From: Poronia punctata
Taxonomy: Eukaryota; Ascomycota; Sordariomycetes; Xylariales; Xylariaceae
Assembly (NCBI GenBank): GCA_022579005.1
Contig: MU401653.1
Location: 1-64,000 of the forward strand
Direction: 5' to 3'
DNA: 64,000 nucleotides
The translations under genes were made by a program, and so were the position numbers. Below are positions 24,243 to 36,150 of the stretch, one piece after another. The notes under the pieces are model-generated. The model saw nothing but the letters and a program-made list of their open reading frames with translations. It was not told the DNA's origin and made no database searches. The first letter of the stretch is position 1; each line of letters begins with the position of its first letter.

Positions 24243-25857
24243 GGTTTAAAACATGGGTTAATAGAGACTTTTATTTTTATATAAATCTAATAAACCTGTT
24301 AGTTGGCCTGTCTGTTACAGCATACTTATCTAGCAACCAAAGTCAAGAAAGGGCTGTGTGTGTACACATAACAGAAAAAGGAAGGAAAGAAAGAAAGAAA
24401 GAAAGTCTCCGTGGTTGCCTGGTGCGAGAGAGTAGTGCTTACTTAGGTACTTACCTACTCACCTGTGACCTACTTGTACTTATGCTCTCTTGTTTTTTTT
24501 TTTTCTTGATACGGTGCTGTGCCCCCGTGCCTACAGACTTTAGGTGAAAATGTTATAGATGTTTAGACTATATAGACTATGCCTGTAGAACAAGTACGTG
24601 TATATCCTACAAGTAGGTGTTTATAGAACTTTGTTTGTCCCGGAGAAATAATAGGAATTACCTACACGTATATCCCCGGCGGGGCCCGGCGGTCGCGGTT
24701 AAGGAGTAACCTAGGTAGGTAGATAGATAATACCTACGCTAAGCCTAATCGAGACACATTATGCGCCGGATTCTGTCTTGCCTTGTCTCCTCGCACTTGT
24801 CCTTGTTCTTGTTGAAATGTTCGGGTCCGAGCAAACCAACAGGGTTGATTTTATATCCACTGGGATCCTAGGCTAGCTAGATCTTAAAAATATCCTTGTC
24901 TTAGTTACGAGTACGAGTGCGAAGGTATAGGTCTCAGATCAGTTTATATCATGGCGCTTTTTGTTAGGTACTTGCTTTGGAATGATATATAGTGGGGTAG
25001 TGGAGTAGACAGGGGGTGGATGGATGAATAGAACTTGCCGGTGGTGGGATTGGATTGAATTATCCCGACTCCAGATTATGTCGACTGACAACTGTACAAG
25101 ACAAGTACATAAGTTTAACTGGGTAATTGAGATGGTTTGTTGAGAAGTAGTCGTTATTGTTATAACTTCGCTAGAGCTAGAGGTAATTAAGTACCTATAG
25201 ACTGACTACCTTTGGTATCCTAGTAATGTTTTCGTTTTACGTAGGAAAAGGTTCTCTCTTGGTGTGATATTGAACCGGTAGGTCGGGACTCGGCAAGTAC
25301 ATGAGGTTAGGTATCCAGAATCTGGGCTGAATACCTGACTTAGGTAACCTACCTACCTAGTATTACCTTATGAGCTAACCTAGTTCAACGGTTTTAGTCT
25401 TGGAAGTTTGCTACTGTAATTATTTGTAACTACAAACGATATATATCTTTTCATTCTTTGATATTGAAGAAGAAGAAGAAGAAACAAGAGGGCTTAGGCA
25501 GAGGACACGTACTCGTACTTACTTAACCTAATCAAGGCCAAGTATGTAAGCTTGGGATCTAGCTAGATAGGTACCTACCTAGACAAGGGTATCACATTTA
25601 CAAGCCACTTTTCCCAAACGATGGATGACAAGGGAGGGGGGCACTGGGGTTTGAGACTAGGGATAGTAAGTTGGGTTATATACATAAAGGATGACGGATA
25701 GCCATATGTTGAAATGTGAGAGTTTCTTTGTCCTTTACGACTGAGTACACGACCTACCTACCTAGGTAAGCTAGAACATGGGTAGATATTGAACCTGAAC
25801 CTCGAGTAGAGAAAGTGAAACCAAACAACAGCACAAATCCAGAACACATCGTCCATC

Positions 25858-27949
25858 ATGATGGCACCATACACCCTTCCAGCCCTCATCCTCCTCCTCG
25901 TCGGAGCGATCCTCTACAGAATATACACCTACATGCTCCCCAAACCCATACCAGGAATCCCCTACGACGAACCGGCAAGTAGAAACATCCTAGGCAACAT
26001 CCCCGAGCTCGTAAAAATGCTCAAAGAAACCGGACGATCACGACCATTCTTCCGCCGACATGTGGAAAAACACCAGTCGGCATTAACGCAGGTTTTTCTC
26101 ACCCCATTGGGCTTACCGTCTTTGATATTGGCGGATTTTAGAGAAACGCAGGATATCCTACTCAGACGATTCCGCGAATTCGATAAGGGGGATAAAGCTA
26201 CGACTGCTTTCAAGACGGTCATTCCGGAACATCATATTAGTATGCCGAGTAAGGATGGACGGTTTAAGGGGAATAGGGAGCTGGTTAGGGATTTGATGAC
26301 GCCGGGGTTTTTGCATGAGGTTTGTTTCCTTTTTTTTTTTTTTTTCTTCCCTTATTATCTTTGTTTGAAACGTACGTTTCAAGGGAAGGAAACGAAGGCA
26401 AGAAGACTGATGATGACAAAATAGGTTTCCGCTCCCGAAATCCACGCCAAAACCATGACTCTTATAGATCTCTGGACTCTCAAGACCTCTCTGGGAAGGG
26501 GAAAGCCGTTTGATGCGCAACGAGATATTTCCGATGCGGCTATGGATATCATTAATGCGGCGGCGTTTGGTATTGGTGATGAGCAGAGTACGGTGAAACA
26601 TCAACTCGATCATTTACGGGCATCATCATCATCAACAACAACAACAACAACAACAACCCCTTCCAAATCAGAGCGAGAATCGGAATCGGAATCGGATATT
26701 GTGGCATCCTTCCCCTCTCTACCACAACTTGCCGACATCGCCGCCGTAGAGGAAGTCAGTCGATATCTAGGCGAACAATTCAAGGCTCCCTTCCCACTTC
26801 TCGCGCACAAGATTAACATGTTGACGAATGGGGATTTGAGGAGGAATTTCAAAAGGAAGAATGAGTTTTTACATCGGGAGATTGATAATGCGGTCGAGAG
26901 GTTAAAGAAAGGAAATGGGAATGGGAAGGAGAAGATGAGATCTGCGATGGATTTCATCCTGAGTAGAGAGATGAACCTGGCTGAGAAAGAGGGGAGGGAA
27001 CCGGTTTTTCATGCGCCGAGGATTCATGATGAGGTGAGTTTACAAACTTTGATTTGTGCCCGTCTGGACGGAAATAAAGGGGAAGTAGGGTATTAATTAT
27101 TTTATACTTGCAGCTTTTCGGATACATTATCGGCGGACACGATACTACTTCTACAGCATTAGCATGTAAGTCAAGTCAACCCCCTTTTTTTCCTTTCTTC
27201 CCCTTTCCGATATCATGACATGACACACCTCATCCCATCACAACTTACTTATTAACAAATTTTTTTAAAAAAACACAGGGATGATAAAAAACATGGCCGA
27301 CTACCCCGCCATCCAAACAAACCTCCGCACCGCCCTCCAAAAAGCCTACCCATCAAACCACCACCACCACCAACCAACGGCCTCGGAAATCTGCAAAACC
27401 CCCATCCCCTACCTCGACGCCGTATTAGAAGAATCCTTCCGCTTCAACAGTCCCATCCCCGTAACCGTCCGCGAAGCCGTAACCGACACGCAAATCCTCG
27501 GCCACGTCGTCCCGGCCGGTACGGCTGTATTCTTCGTCTCCGACGGTCCTAGTTATCAGTCACCTTCTATACCCCTACCTCTCCCCTTACCCAATTCCAC
27601 TACTGCTGAAAAATCCACTACGAGTACAAATACACACGGTGAATGGGACCCTCAAGACATGCATCTCTTCAAACCGGAAAGATGGCTAAAAACCCCCCCC
27701 CCCTCTAACCCCGAAGGCAAAGAAGAGACATTCGATCCGAAAGCAGGTCCTTTGCTTGCTTTCAGTCTTGGGCCTAGGATGTGTTTCGGCAAGAGACTCG
27801 CGTATCTGGAAACCAGGATCGTCCTGGCTTTGTTGGTGTGGAATTTCCGGTTTGAGAAATTGCCGGACGGGTTGAGCTCCAGGGAGGCGTTTGATGCTAT
27901 CACGACGAGTCCGGTGCAGTGTTTTGTTAGGCTTACGAAGATTACTTGA
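25858..27949 (+). CDS. Cytochrome P450 monooxygenase, four exons
   Basis: Heme monooxygenase anchored in the endoplasmic reticulum; the substrate is unknown. Exons are 25858-26319, 26425-27033, 27114-27165 and 27279-27949, giving 597 residues, about 70-100 more than most fungal P450s. Residues about 3-25 form the membrane anchor, followed by the proline-rich hinge PKPIPGIPYDEP. The oxygen-binding I-helix motif is GGHDTTS, formed by the 52-bp third exon; ESFR is the ExxR motif, FKPERW the PERF region, and FSLGPRMCFGK the heme loop with C543. The extra length comes from a Ser/Thr/Glu-rich insert (26621-26690) and from loops with poly-His and poly-Pro character. Introns 1 and 3 have long homopolymer tracts. 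The neighbours do not suggest a pathway. A second ATG one codon downstream is possible as the start. Confidence 0.92.
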
Positions 27950-28676
27950 GGCTGCTGCTGATGATGATGGGAAGTAATTGAGCTTGGGTTAGAAAGAAAG
28001 ATGGAGGACTTGGTTAGGTTGGGGGTGGGTTGTAATATTAATAGATATGGTAGTTAATCATCGCATATACCCGATACCTCACCTGGTATAAGTAGGTACT
28101 TTTGAGGGTATAAGGTGGGGTGGGGGTGAATAGGGGGGCTTGGGTTACGTTAGTTAGGTAGGACACAGATCCCAAGTATGTAAGTATCAGGGGAATCTAA
28201 ACTCATCCATCTCTTCCCTCTATATGTAAATACCTAGATGATTCTTAAGAGTACCTTAGGTACCTAAGTGTGTAACCAAAGTCTCGCGTGGTACATATGT
28301 GTGATTCTGAACCTCCGAGTTGGGGAAAGGGGGGACTAGATAAAGGACAAGACAGTTACCCCTTATTGGTACTCGTACGTGATCTTGGTAAGGATATGCC
28401 ATGCCATTCCATGTATTAGGCATTGAATACTTAAAGAGCCAGACTACAGGAAAGGAAAGCAGTGAAAGCCAATTCTGATGAGAGAAATCTATCTCCATGT
28501 ATACCACCCCTATATCCAGATACATACTTACCCATCACACATTACTTTTTTTTCTCAACAGAAATATGATTGATGCTGAAGCAAGTAGGTAAATGATCCA
28601 AAATCATACTCTCTCCCTCTATCTCTCTCCTTTTAATATATATATATATTTTCTTTTTAGAAAAACATGTCAGCCC
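27950..28676. other. Intergenic region between convergent P450 and GH76 genes
   Basis: The stretch should hold both 3' UTRs. It contains the palindromic word CTTAGGTACCTAAG near 28254-28267, TACTCGTA at 28370 and an AT repeat near 28634-28651. No gene is seen. Confidence 0.55.
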
Positions 28677-29771
28677 CTACAACGTAGCAAGAAGTAAATT
28701 CACAGCAGAAGCCTGCCTCCCGACAGTCGCCTGATCAAACGGTCCCTGCCAAGCGAAACCATAAAAGTCCGTCCCGTTATCACTCCTCGCATCATCATAC
28801 GCCGCCTGCGCATTCTTCTCGATATAATCCCTATACGGATGTCCCTCCAACGCATCATCCAACTTTCTCAACCCCCGGATAAACGTCCCCTTGAACGCCG
28901 TCCCATTAGGCTCGCATTCGTCGGGCGTGGCGCATGAATATTCCGTCAGGATCCCCTCTGGCGACAGGCCAGAAGAATCGTTCAAGACGGCGTCGGCAAT
29001 GGACACGGCAGCATCCAGATACGACACGTCATCCGTCGCCGCCGACAACTGCACCAGACCGGCGATGACGACACCTTGATTATACGACCAGACCGGCTGG
29101 CCGTTATTCGTGCAGGCCTCATCATCCGTCAATCCGTCGTTGACGAGGTCTTCGCCGTTGATCATCCCCGTGCCGTTAAACCAAGCCCATTCCTTTAATG
29201 CGCGGTCCAGGTAATCGGTATCGCCCGGTATCAGATTATGCAGCGTGGCCGCGAGCTCGAGGTACAGCTCATTGGAAATAGCATTGTGATAGGTGCGGTT
29301 GGGAATATTCCAGATGAGGCCGCCGCCGCAGGTCGTCGTGTTCCAGTATCGATACATGTATGCTTCGTCTTCTACAGCCAGATCCAGATAGGTCGTGTTG
29401 CCGGTGAGTTCGTACAGAGAGGTCAAGGCGAGGGCCCACCAGCCCGTGTCGTCTGTAGAGTCGGCGCGGAAATCGCCCCCGCCCTCGGGCCACCAATCTA
29501 ATGGTGCTCGCTGAGTGTCGACCGTGAATGCGGCTTGGTCTAGGTATTCGTCCGAGCCGGTGATGAGCATGTAGTCGGCTATGACGCGCAGAGCTACTCC
29601 GCTGTGCCACCAGGGGCCGGTATCCCATAGTCCGGTTGTCGAGTTGTAGAAGGCGTTCATGGCTTTGATTGCGGCATTAGCTGTATCTGCATCGCCGGGG
29701 CCGGCGGATGCAGCAGCAGCTGCTGCTGCGCTCCCCACTCCTAGAGATGCTAGGAACAGACTGAGCCTCAT
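28677..29771 (-). CDS. Secreted glycoside hydrolase family 76 protein (alpha-1,6-mannanase-like)
   Basis: GH76 enzymes act on alpha-1,6-mannan, either as secreted mannanases or, as in yeast Dfg5/Dcw1, as GPI-anchored cell-wall transglycosidases. This is one uninterrupted frame of 364 residues. Residues 1 to about 22 are a signal peptide with a long alanine run made by GCT/GCA repeats. The catalytic pair D107-D108 lies in STDDTGWWALA. Other family marks are WWHSGVA, GGGLIWN, NAISNELYLELAA and the YNQGVVIAGL motif. There are several N-glycosylation sequons (NTT, NGT, NDS, NRT). The chain ends at VNLLLATL without the spacer, basic break and long hydrophobic tail of a GPI signal, so a soluble secreted enzyme is more likely than a Dfg5 orthologue. 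Confidence 0.9.
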   Translation of the reverse strand: MRLSLFLASLGVGSAAAAAAASAGPGDADTANAAIKAMNAFYNSTTGLWDTGPWWHSGVALRVIADYMLITGSDEYLDQAAFTVDTQRAPLDWWPEGGGDFRADSTDDTGWWALALTSLYELTGNTTYLDLAVEDEAYMYRYWNTTTCGGGLIWNIPNRTYHNAISNELYLELAATLHNLIPGDTDYLDRALKEWAWFNGTGMINGEDLVNDGLTDDEACTNNGQPVWSYNQGVVIAGLVQLSAATDDVSYLDAAVSIADAVLNDSSGLSPEGILTEYSCATPDECEPNGTAFKGTFIRGLRKLDDALEGHPYRDYIEKNAQAAYDDARSDNGTDFYGFAWQGPFDQATVGRQASAVNLLLATL

Positions 29772-31387
29772 AGTGAAGTATGTTTGTCGGCGAGGAGAGG
29801 TGAATAATTCCTTGAAAAATAAACTAGCGACGGCTCAAAAAGAAGCAAGTGCTGGCCGAGATGCAAGTGGGAAAAGCCAGGTGGAAGGAACTACGGAGAA
29901 ACATTCAAGGCATGACCTTGACTTGCATATATACGGTAGAGAACCCTGAAACCCCGTCCATTGCCGACATGGCCTGCCTGCCTACATCTGTCAAAGCAAA
30001 AGCGAGACGATACTTAACGATGCAAGAGCGTAATAGCGCCCATCTCTCTAACCAGCCCAAGCGGGGTGAAGGCTGCAGGCGCCGGGTTTCTGGTCCGGGT
30101 CATTGAATTAAACCGGAAGGGAATGTGGTGAAACAGTTTACTCGTGATCGATTTACACCGAGGTAGACGATTCACGGCCAAGTCGCAGAGGTTACATACA
30201 GTGTGTATGTACCTGCATAAGCGATACATAGAGAGATCTCTGCTGGGATGAATAAAGACGCAGGCGGGCAGGTCCATGATCCAATCCAGGATGTACCGTA
30301 CATTCGCGAATCGAAAACACCCCACACCCACATCCAAACTCACATATACGAGTACCGTTACTAAGTATGTATGTAGGTATATATCAATTGTCTAATGCAG
30401 GAACTAGAATACTAGACATGTGCTTGTGACGCGGGATCCAAGGTTTTCGATTGGTTGATTTTCCATTTCTCTCTTTGCTTATAAGGAAGCTGTTTTCTAG
30501 ACATGTCCACTTACAATGGTCGGTTGGAGACATGATCGGTTCGTAGCTCGGAAGGGGCTGGTCTTATGCGTCAAAGCGCCGAAGAACCGGTTTTCTTTGT
30601 TTTTTTTCTCGGACCTTTCAAAGTGCGGAGTAGACAAGGATGGGTATATTATATCGGGATGTCGTGCATAGAGAGGCCGGAGAAAAGGACGCCAAGTGCA
30701 GCAGGTTACCTGTACTCGATTAAAATTCGTTTATGGGACTTCTTGACTTTGTTGTAGATATTTTTGCAACGTTGCTGATTAATGCTGCAGACGCGCAATA
30801 TAAACGGGTTCAAAGAGGGTCGGGAAGAAAGGGCTTGGCATCTTATAGTTTCCGCAATTCTGCCTGCATTGTAAAACAATTGCTTCTGCTGATCTGCGGA
30901 CCCATTCTCCAATGCGCCGACATCTTCACCTACTGGATTTGTCTGTGTCTTTTCCCCTTCCGAATATGCGCCAAGATGTATCCCTTCTATGCCGCGTCCC
31001 CAGCAAAACAAACCTCGAGGAGGAGAGGCGGTAAATATGAGCTCCTTTATAAACGAACCAACAACTTCCAACTTCCAACTTCCAACTTCCAACCCCATCT
31101 CCATATCCATCTCTGTTCTCATCCCTGAGATGGCAGGTAAGTTGTAACACCGAGCCTTCAGGATGGCTGGCTAGTTTGGGTCAAGTTAGGTGTCAACCTC
31201 AGGTACTTACATAGCGGCATCGCTATAAAACTACCTAACCCGAGATTAGACAGAATGTCTCACTCGTAACCCCCATAACCCAGATATTACAATTACCCCT
31301 CCATCGTCATGTTGTGTAAAGTAAAGTTTTCGTAATTAAATATTTTTCGCGTGTAATCATCATCGGAATCAATCATTAGGTAGGTAC
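29772..31387. other. 1.6 kb intergenic region, GH76 promoter side and Cwh43 3' side
   Basis: No supported gene. It includes a TACGAGTA word at 30347, tandem CTTCCAA units near 31066-31092, and TAGGTAGG at 31379. Open frames here overlap one another on both strands without conserved features. Confidence 0.55.
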
Positions 31388-34300
31388 TCATGTCGGCATA
31401 TAATACCGCGGCTCGTCAAAAACATGATAATGATGACCTCGTACCCCCTTCCCCTTGAACAGGGCTGGGAATCGCCAACTCTCCGGCACCTCCTTTTCTT
31501 TTGCCTGCCGATTTCTCGCCTCTGCGTCGTTTTCCAGCGCCATAACTTTCGCCTTCTTCCCGTCCCATGTAGGCACCACGAACTTGGCCACTTGAAGCTC
31601 CGTATCTGTGATAGTACTTCTCGATACCCTCGCATAGCCTACACGTTGCAGGCGCTTATACAAGATGTACTCGCACCAGCGATCCCAGTCGCTGGGGTCC
31701 ACATCGTGCATGCCTGAAACATCAGACACATACTTATTATAGTTTCCTTTCAGCGGCTTCGTCACGAGGTAAGAAAGGAGAATGGATGGTCGTGGCGTCG
31801 AACCCATCAGTTTGGATAGGTACTCTGCCTGCAGACGACGATCCTCCGGGTCCTCCTCTTGGCCGGAATGGAAGACAAAGACGTCGACCAACTCTCCGTA
31901 CGCGTCAAGAGTGGCGTGGATGGCTGGGGCGAGCTCCCCTACTGGCGACGGTAGGAGGTGGTGCGTCGAGTTGACAATGGGGAATTTGGACAGAAGCGCT
32001 GCGCCCCACGTATGTTTGTTAGGGCCCGGACCGTAATCCACGTACATGCCGAGCTCTTCGGCCAGAATCTGCGTCGTATCCCGATTGCCCATGATGATGC
32101 GTTGGAGATCCGACTCTAGGAGGCCAATGACATCGATTTCCAGTTCCTTGATCAGATTGAGCATGCGGTATTCCGACGACCACATGTCGTTGTCAAGAGA
32201 GAAGTGTATTGTCCATATCCCGGCCGTCATGACTTTTGCATCCGCATGGTAAGGCTTGTGGTCATTCGTGGGGAAACGGAGGTACGCGGCAGCCAGGAAG
32301 AACGTATTGACCAGAGCAAGGGCAAGGGTGTAGTACTTGCGATGACGAATTTGGGTTGGAGAATGTTCCGTCTGGCTTGGCTGGGCATTCATCCATGCCA
32401 AATCGAACACGCCGGCACCAATGAGCAGCATCATGGTAATCATGATCCAGTCCGTATGCTCGCGGACGAGCGGTCCGCCAGGGACGAAGGCATATGCGAC
32501 CACCCACACGTGGAAGAAAAGCATAAAGTTGTAGATGAGATAACCGAGGCCGAATGTAATGGTCGGGTTCTTCTTCGACGCGGCCGTTAATAAAGGAGTG
32601 GACACAGCCATGAGATAGAAAGCGAGAATCAAGCCTCCGTAGAAGCCTTTCCAGCTCGCATGAAGTGTAAGGATCGCGGCGCCAATGGAGCCGATGCCGA
32701 AAACAGTCCATGTGCTAACTAACCGTGGTCGGTATATGCCCGCAAGGAGACCCGCCGTCATAGCGGCCACGGTGAACCACCCATGAGGAGCAGAGATAGG
32801 TCCGCGCACCGGATAACCCTCCCATACCCAAAGTATCATGGTACTGCTATCTGATAGCAACGAATGCAGGCCGAAGAAAAGCCCTCCGACGCCCACAGCA
32901 GAAAGAACCGAGGAGCCGCTCCCCTTTCCGACCGTGGACAGTTTGCCTGTCGGTGGGGCGGTCCGAGTGAACCAAAGCGTGGCTAGTACAGCCAGTCCCA
33001 GACCGATGCCATTGTGACCACCGTTTGTTTCATTCATTATGGGCCAGATTGGATTATTCGTCCTCCAGGCAAACTTGACAGCTGAAGACAAGATCAAGCC
33101 AGCCATCCACGCCATTAATTTCGATTCAAGTCGAGATCCTTGCCGGGATTCCACCAGCAGAGTGGCCGCCCATGACAGACACGCCATGGACACACCAAAA
33201 CCAACCGTAAAGAGTCGATAAGCTGGCTCCTCAACCTTCCAAGCCAGGATCCCGGCGAGGGAGAGAAGATGGCATAGGCGAAGGTTCTTTGTGATCAATG
33301 TACGGAGTGGCCTTATACCAAGGAGCAGAGGCGATATGGTGACCATGACGAACGCTTCGTATCCGGAGATGCCCATATGCCACAGTGGGAAGTACCAAAT
33401 AAGGATACCGAGGCTCGTTAACATGGACCAGAAAACGAATCCATGGTACACTTGGGCAGCGGTATCGAACAGTTCGGGCCATGAAAACTTAGCATTGTAC
33501 AGACCGGCTACTGCTTTTTGGGCGTCTGCGTCCGTGGTCTCCTTCTTGCTCTTGCCCTTGCCCGCATCCTTTTCCAGAGTGGCAGTTGACTGACGAGAGC
33601 TGTTTAATCTGAGACATCCATTAGATACTATCCATTTTGGGTTTGCTGTTGGCTAAACTGCTCCACACTCGCCAGGACTAATTGGAACCCTCCGTTGCCA
33701 ACTGGGACAGACATCCCCAGAGCAATGCATTATCATGGCTCCCCACCATACCATGTTTTGCCCGTCCGCCAGACTGGCACGTGTATGGAAGGGCTGCTGT
33801 CAACCCTATACAAACCCGACAATGCGCCAAAGTCACGAGTAGGCGTGGGTGTGCACGGTGTGGTTTTATACCTTCAAATCCAGCGGAATGAGACCTTCAT
33901 CCATCCGATGCTTCCAATAATGAACGCCCCTGATACACTTTATTACAATGGTCGCACGGCAGAGAACCCCCCAAAAGCGAATACTAAGCCCGATAAATGA
34001 CCAAAAGTCCCATAGTAGCCTGGCGAGTGTGCAGTAGATATGAGATTCATGCTACCTTGGGAGCCAGTGTACGTACCCCTTGCTAAGGCCGTTGACGTCC
34101 TTCACGACGATTTCGAACGTGTCAAAGTCCAGGGCAGTAACGGCATCAAAAGCAACATCATAGAGGATTAGTGACCATTCGAAAAAGGCGTAAGTGGTGT
34201 AGGCTAAGCCGTGTTAGTATCAACTACCTAGAGGGTACGCTGGCAAAAAGCAGGCCACAAACCTCCGGCCACGCGGTGGACCTTGTGCTGTATAAAATAG

Positions 34301-35147
34301 TATACCATGGGGATAAGCGTCGTAAAAAAGGCGGTAGCGATGTACTTTCGATATTTAATCGCCTTGGTGTTTGGTGGGCTCAACACGAGGCAGCCAGCAG
34401 TCCATGGGATTGTAGCCACCAAGTACGAGATCATAAAAATGTCGTGCCAGTCGTGGTCATCGGTCGATGTGACATACGTCCAGCCTCCGCAGGTAAACGT
34501 TCGGAAAATGCCCATAAAGGCTACAAACTTCGGCAGAGCCTTGTTAGGTCGTGCCGTAAGGAGATACCAAAGCGCAACAAGCGCAAACCGAGGTCCTGGA
34601 TGGTCATTCCGTTGTTAGCCAGCCTCACAACCTCCTTTGCATGAGGTATAATAACAGGCCTCCGCTACACTAGTTGTTCAATAGCAACTCGCAGTAAAAC
34701 TTGCAACCGGCTTCTCCGGCCTGGATTATCCCATGCATGAAACGTTAATTTTCTGTCCTCCAGGATCTAAGACGCACCAGAAGTTATAGCGATAAAGAGC
34801 ATGAAAAATGACCTCTCGGGGTATCGGTCGCCGATGGTGGCTGACACGGAGGGAAACCATTCGTCGGGATAGCCATAATATTGGTTCTGAACGATTTTAT
34901 GGTAATGCAAGTACATGCCGACGACGAGAGCGCTTAAGAACGCAGCTACATAAATGGACACACAGTGGTCAGTCTAGCCCATTACATGATGTCTATACAC
35001 CTCGAGGGAGGAAGCATGGAGATCATTGTGTATTCGCCCGGAGCAGAAGAACTAACTATACGCGACGCATGTGTGCGCCCATGATACCCATTTCGCGTTG
35101 AAGGACACAAGAGCCACTCCACTCTCCTTGTCCTTATACTTGGACAT
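31388..35147 (-). CDS. CWH43: Cwh43-like GPI-anchor lipid remodelling protein, five exons
   Basis: Membrane protein of the secretory pathway that installs ceramide on GPI anchors and so affects cell-wall integrity. Minus-strand exons are 35057-35147, 34778-34945, 34263-34595, 34077-34203 and 31388-33608, giving 979 residues. The N-terminal third is the Frag1/DRAM/Sfk1-like multi-span region, including [25 protein letters not shown] second set of membrane helices follows ([17 protein letters not shown] onward). The C-terminus, from about residue 690, is the endonuclease/exonuclease/phosphatase-like domain with [15 protein letters not shown] and the conserved [12 protein letters not shown]. Introns 1-3 have CTGAC or TACTAAC branch sites. 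Intron 4 is 468 bp, much longer than the rest, and sits in the poorly conserved linker, so an extra small exon there cannot be excluded. Confidence 0.93.
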
Positions 35148-36150
35148 GATGGTCGTCAATCGATCGACATGCGCAGAAGTCGGCGGCGGAGAACAGTATG
35201 TAACTCAGTATAGGGAACCCAGATATCTACAGTAATAAGAACAAGGTAAAAATGTAGCAAGAAAAGGGAAAGAGAAGCTGCGAAAAACTACGCACAATTG
35301 CCGCGACGATTGAGTCGGAACTAATTAGTGGACAAAGTCGTCAGTCTTGTCGCGTTCCTCGTGGTCCGATGAGCTCTTAAAAGAGCTCTCAGCAACTACC
35401 GTTGCATCCCTCGAAGGATCTAGTAGTCCATAGGTAGCCCGATACAAGAGGAAAGCCATATATTTCCCATACTTGGCGCCTATTTTGTGATATGGTTAAG
35501 TATCGGGTACCAACACTTGGGTTGCACTATCCCTGTACCACCCACCTTCTACCTTGCCAAGACCATTTCACTCTTGCCGATTTCCCGATATCTCTAACCT
35601 TATCCAGTTAGATGTGCAAACGTATGTGACCAATGCAAGGGCGGCAGGGTTTCTCCAGCTTGCTCCTAAAATGAAAACAGAGCCTCAAGAGGAAAGCTAG
35701 TCTCTGTGAATTTATTGCCCCCATACTTATGGCACTTGGTATAGTCAGATGTCTGTTTATATAGGATATATAAAGAAAAAAGATACCAATACAAATACGT
35801 GTAGGCGTGGCCATATGTGTACATACCTGCTTTTAGGATCTTGAATGATACAGGTGCATGGGCATCTCTCGTCCGAGGATTGTCGGTATTGTTCCGCACT
35901 TGAGCAATCCGGGACTAGCTTTTAGTACCGTCACAGTAAATAGGTGATAAGAGCGATAAACCACAAGACCCCACTATCTCCATTTTATTTCTTCAACGCA
36001 TGATTACCATTAGAGATTTCTAGCACAGCGACAGAGGATATACAGTACTTGACAGCCATCTTTTCTTTCGACCAAAAAGGTATGCCTTTTTTCCATCACG
36101 TCTTATAGTACAGTCGCGTCCCCTTTAGAAGAAAGTAGCTACCCGTGACA
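35148..36150. promoter_or_regulatory. Divergent promoter region of Cwh43 and Utp6
   Basis: About 1 kb separates the two divergent start codons. No motif could be assigned with confidence. The only larger open frames run on the minus strand and show no conserved features. Confidence 0.4.

Larger units (their letters stand above)
23518..25857. other. 2.3 kb intergenic region holding a tRNA gene and many simple repeats
   Basis: Apart from the SMC4 3' UTR and tRNA-Glu there is no supported gene. The region carries TACGAGTA/TACTCGTA words (23689, 24906, 25510), TAGGTAGG/CCTACCTA tracts (near 24713, 25350, 25563, 25752), a (CT)n tract (24213-24242), GAAA units (24379-24403), an (AGA)n run (25468-25481) and a small GC-rich spot (24675-24700). 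A TATA-like TTATATA about 180 bp before the P450 start may serve that gene. Confidence 0.6.

Noticed and set aside
28677..29771. Assignment of the GH76 protein as a Dfg5/Dcw1 orthologue
   Set aside because: The C-terminus lacks a GPI attachment signal and the protein is shorter than that group.
31063..31092. Tandem CTTCCAA units as a possible CRISPR-like or satellite array
   Set aside because: Only about four 7-bp units without spacers; it is a simple repeat.
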